Assembly: GCA_037179385.1 (NCBI GenBank)
Contig: CM074179.1
Span: forward strand, 62,001-126,000
Source of the DNA: Holothuria scabra
Taxonomy: Eukaryota > Echinodermata > Holothuroidea > Aspidochirotida > Holothuriidae
Length of the DNA stretch: 64,000 nucleotides
Direction: 5' to 3'
Part shown: positions 63,285 to 64,000 of the stretch, piece after piece
Layout of the letters: each line of letters begins with the position of its first letter
Position numbering within the stretch: the stretch's first letter is position 1
Position numbers and translations under genes: made by a program
Notes under the pieces: model-generated
The model's database searches: none
Told to the model about the DNA's origin: nothing
What the model saw: only the letters and a program-made list of their open reading frames with translations

Positions 63285-63446
63285 ATTCGATTGAGAGAAT
63301 GTTTCGGGAAACCGAACTGCCAGCCGAGTTAAATGACCAAGATGCTTTGCTGTTGGATTGGCTCGTAACAGGGGGTGAATCAGAAGGAATTACTGATGCC
63401 GAAATGATGTCAGCGATGTCCATGTTGGAGGCTCCCTCACAAAACG
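63285..63446 (+). CDS. Right-edge gene: first copy of a duplicated acidic module
   Basis: A 162-bp exon (53 full codons, phase 1 at both ends) lies between TTTTTTCATTACAG and AACG|GTGAGT. It encodes DSIERMFRETELPAEL, NDQDALLLDWLVTGGESEG and ITDAEMMSAMSM. The exon at 63787 onwards repeats this pattern residue for residue over about 40 positions. No known domain was recognised. The amphipathic, acidic, leucine-rich character suggests a protein-protein interaction module. Upstream exons were not found in the window. Confidence 0.75.
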
Positions 63447-63569
63447 GTGAGTTATACAATTAATTAAAGGGATGGGGGTATATAGAACTGCAGTGATTGA
63501 ATTGTACGTTTGTGTTTGTATAGTTTGCGCGATCGCGTGCGCGCGCGTGTGTATGTGCGTGTGTTTTAG

Positions 63570-63731
63570 TGGACAAAGCAGGGGGCGTAACAAAGACCGT
63601 CGAGGGTTCCAAACCCATTTACCAACACTCATCCATCAAAAGTAAAAGTAAGACGTTGCATCCACCAGTTCAGAGTTTGATGACGTCGTCAACGTCAAGA
63701 TCCCCTCCCCCCACTCAGACATCGTCAGCCC
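63570..63731 (+). CDS. Right-edge gene: probable linker exon
   Basis: Between GTGTGTTTTAG and a possible donor GCCC|GTGTCAGT lies a frame of 53 full codons, phase 1 at both ends, 162 bp like the preceding exon. It encodes a basic and Ser/Thr/Pro-rich peptide (VEGSKPIYQHSSIKSKSK and TSSTSRSPPPTQTSS), consistent with a disordered linker between the two modules. The donor is not a strong match, so this exon could be alternative or absent from transcripts. Skipping it would keep the frame. Confidence 0.5.
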
Positions 63732-63786
63732 GTGTCAGTTCTAATTTTGAAATATTAATGCTAAAACGTGTCTTGTTTGTTTTCAG

Positions 63787-64000
63787 ATACTGTGGAAAGA
63801 ATGTTTGAAGAGAGCGAGTTACCCTTAGAACAGATGAGTGATCAAGAAGCGTTGCTCCTGGAATGGCTCGTGACTGGTGGAGAGAATGAAGGACTGACTG
63901 ATGAAGATATGCTGTCAGCTATCCCAACCCTCCGCCCGACACCTCCTTCACCAACACCTATGGATTCTGACGACCATGCGACATCCAATCCTCCTCGAAG
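63787..64000 (+). CDS. Right-edge gene: second copy of the duplicated module (runs off the window)
   Basis: After GTTTTCAG the frame reads DTVERMFEESELPLEQM, SDQEALLLEWLVTGGENEG and LTDEDMLSAIPTL, matching the exon at 63285-63446 at about 65-70% of positions, then a Pro/Ser/Asp-rich tail. It starts in phase 1. The exon is not closed within the window. Confidence 0.75.

Overview
This window is intron-rich, AT-rich animal DNA. It has GT-AG splice sites, polypyrimidine tracts, signal-peptide, immunoglobulin (Ig) and NACHT exons, and many transposable-element remnants. Penelope-like, CR1/Jockey-like and Ty3/gypsy retroelements, a membrane-linked NACHT gene and a tandem 'TGACCTTTGACCTCC' repeat suggest a marine invertebrate, possibly an echinoderm such as a sea cucumber. 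That placement is inference from style, not from a marker gene.

Left third (about 7-24 kb, minus strand): one multi-exon gene that can be reassembled exon by exon. Reading leftwards from 23961 it encodes a signal peptide, an Ig V-like domain, two further Ig domains in one exon, a fourth Ig domain, a single transmembrane segment, a short juxtamembrane exon, and a large NACHT ATPase exon with intact Walker A and B motifs. Probable C-terminal exons follow, the last of them leucine-rich-like. The six introns up to the NACHT exon are all phase 1 and every split codon joins in frame, giving 1063 residues before the C-terminal exons. The product would be a cell-surface receptor with an Ig ectodomain and an intracellular NLR-type engine. 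Large introns hold (AAT)n arrays of about 185 and 400 bp, foldback elements and a decayed Ig-like exon. About 2.5 kb upstream, on the opposite strand, a second signal peptide plus Ig V exon (26416-26800) starts divergently.

Middle (27-48.5 kb): mostly mobile DNA. There is a nearly perfect 390-bp foldback element, a 2-kb repeat with an inverted partner 25 kb away, a LINE tail, and a 5' LTR-gag-protease-integrase fragment of a gypsy element. The gypsy fragment has no reverse transcriptase and a damaged protease site. A 5.2-kb element with long terminal inverted repeats (42341-47506) carries two opposed fragments of one widespread but uncharacterised metazoan protein family.

Right third (48.5-64 kb): a possible THAP-like zinc-finger exon and a possible acidic terminal exon, a five-unit 134-145-bp tandem repeat, the second copy of the 2-kb repeat, a Penelope-like element interrupted by a CR1/Jockey-like LINE, a perfect 44-bp palindrome, and the start of a plus-strand gene. 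That gene has two exons that are clear duplicates of each other and encode an unrecognised acidic module of about 40 residues. It runs off the right edge.
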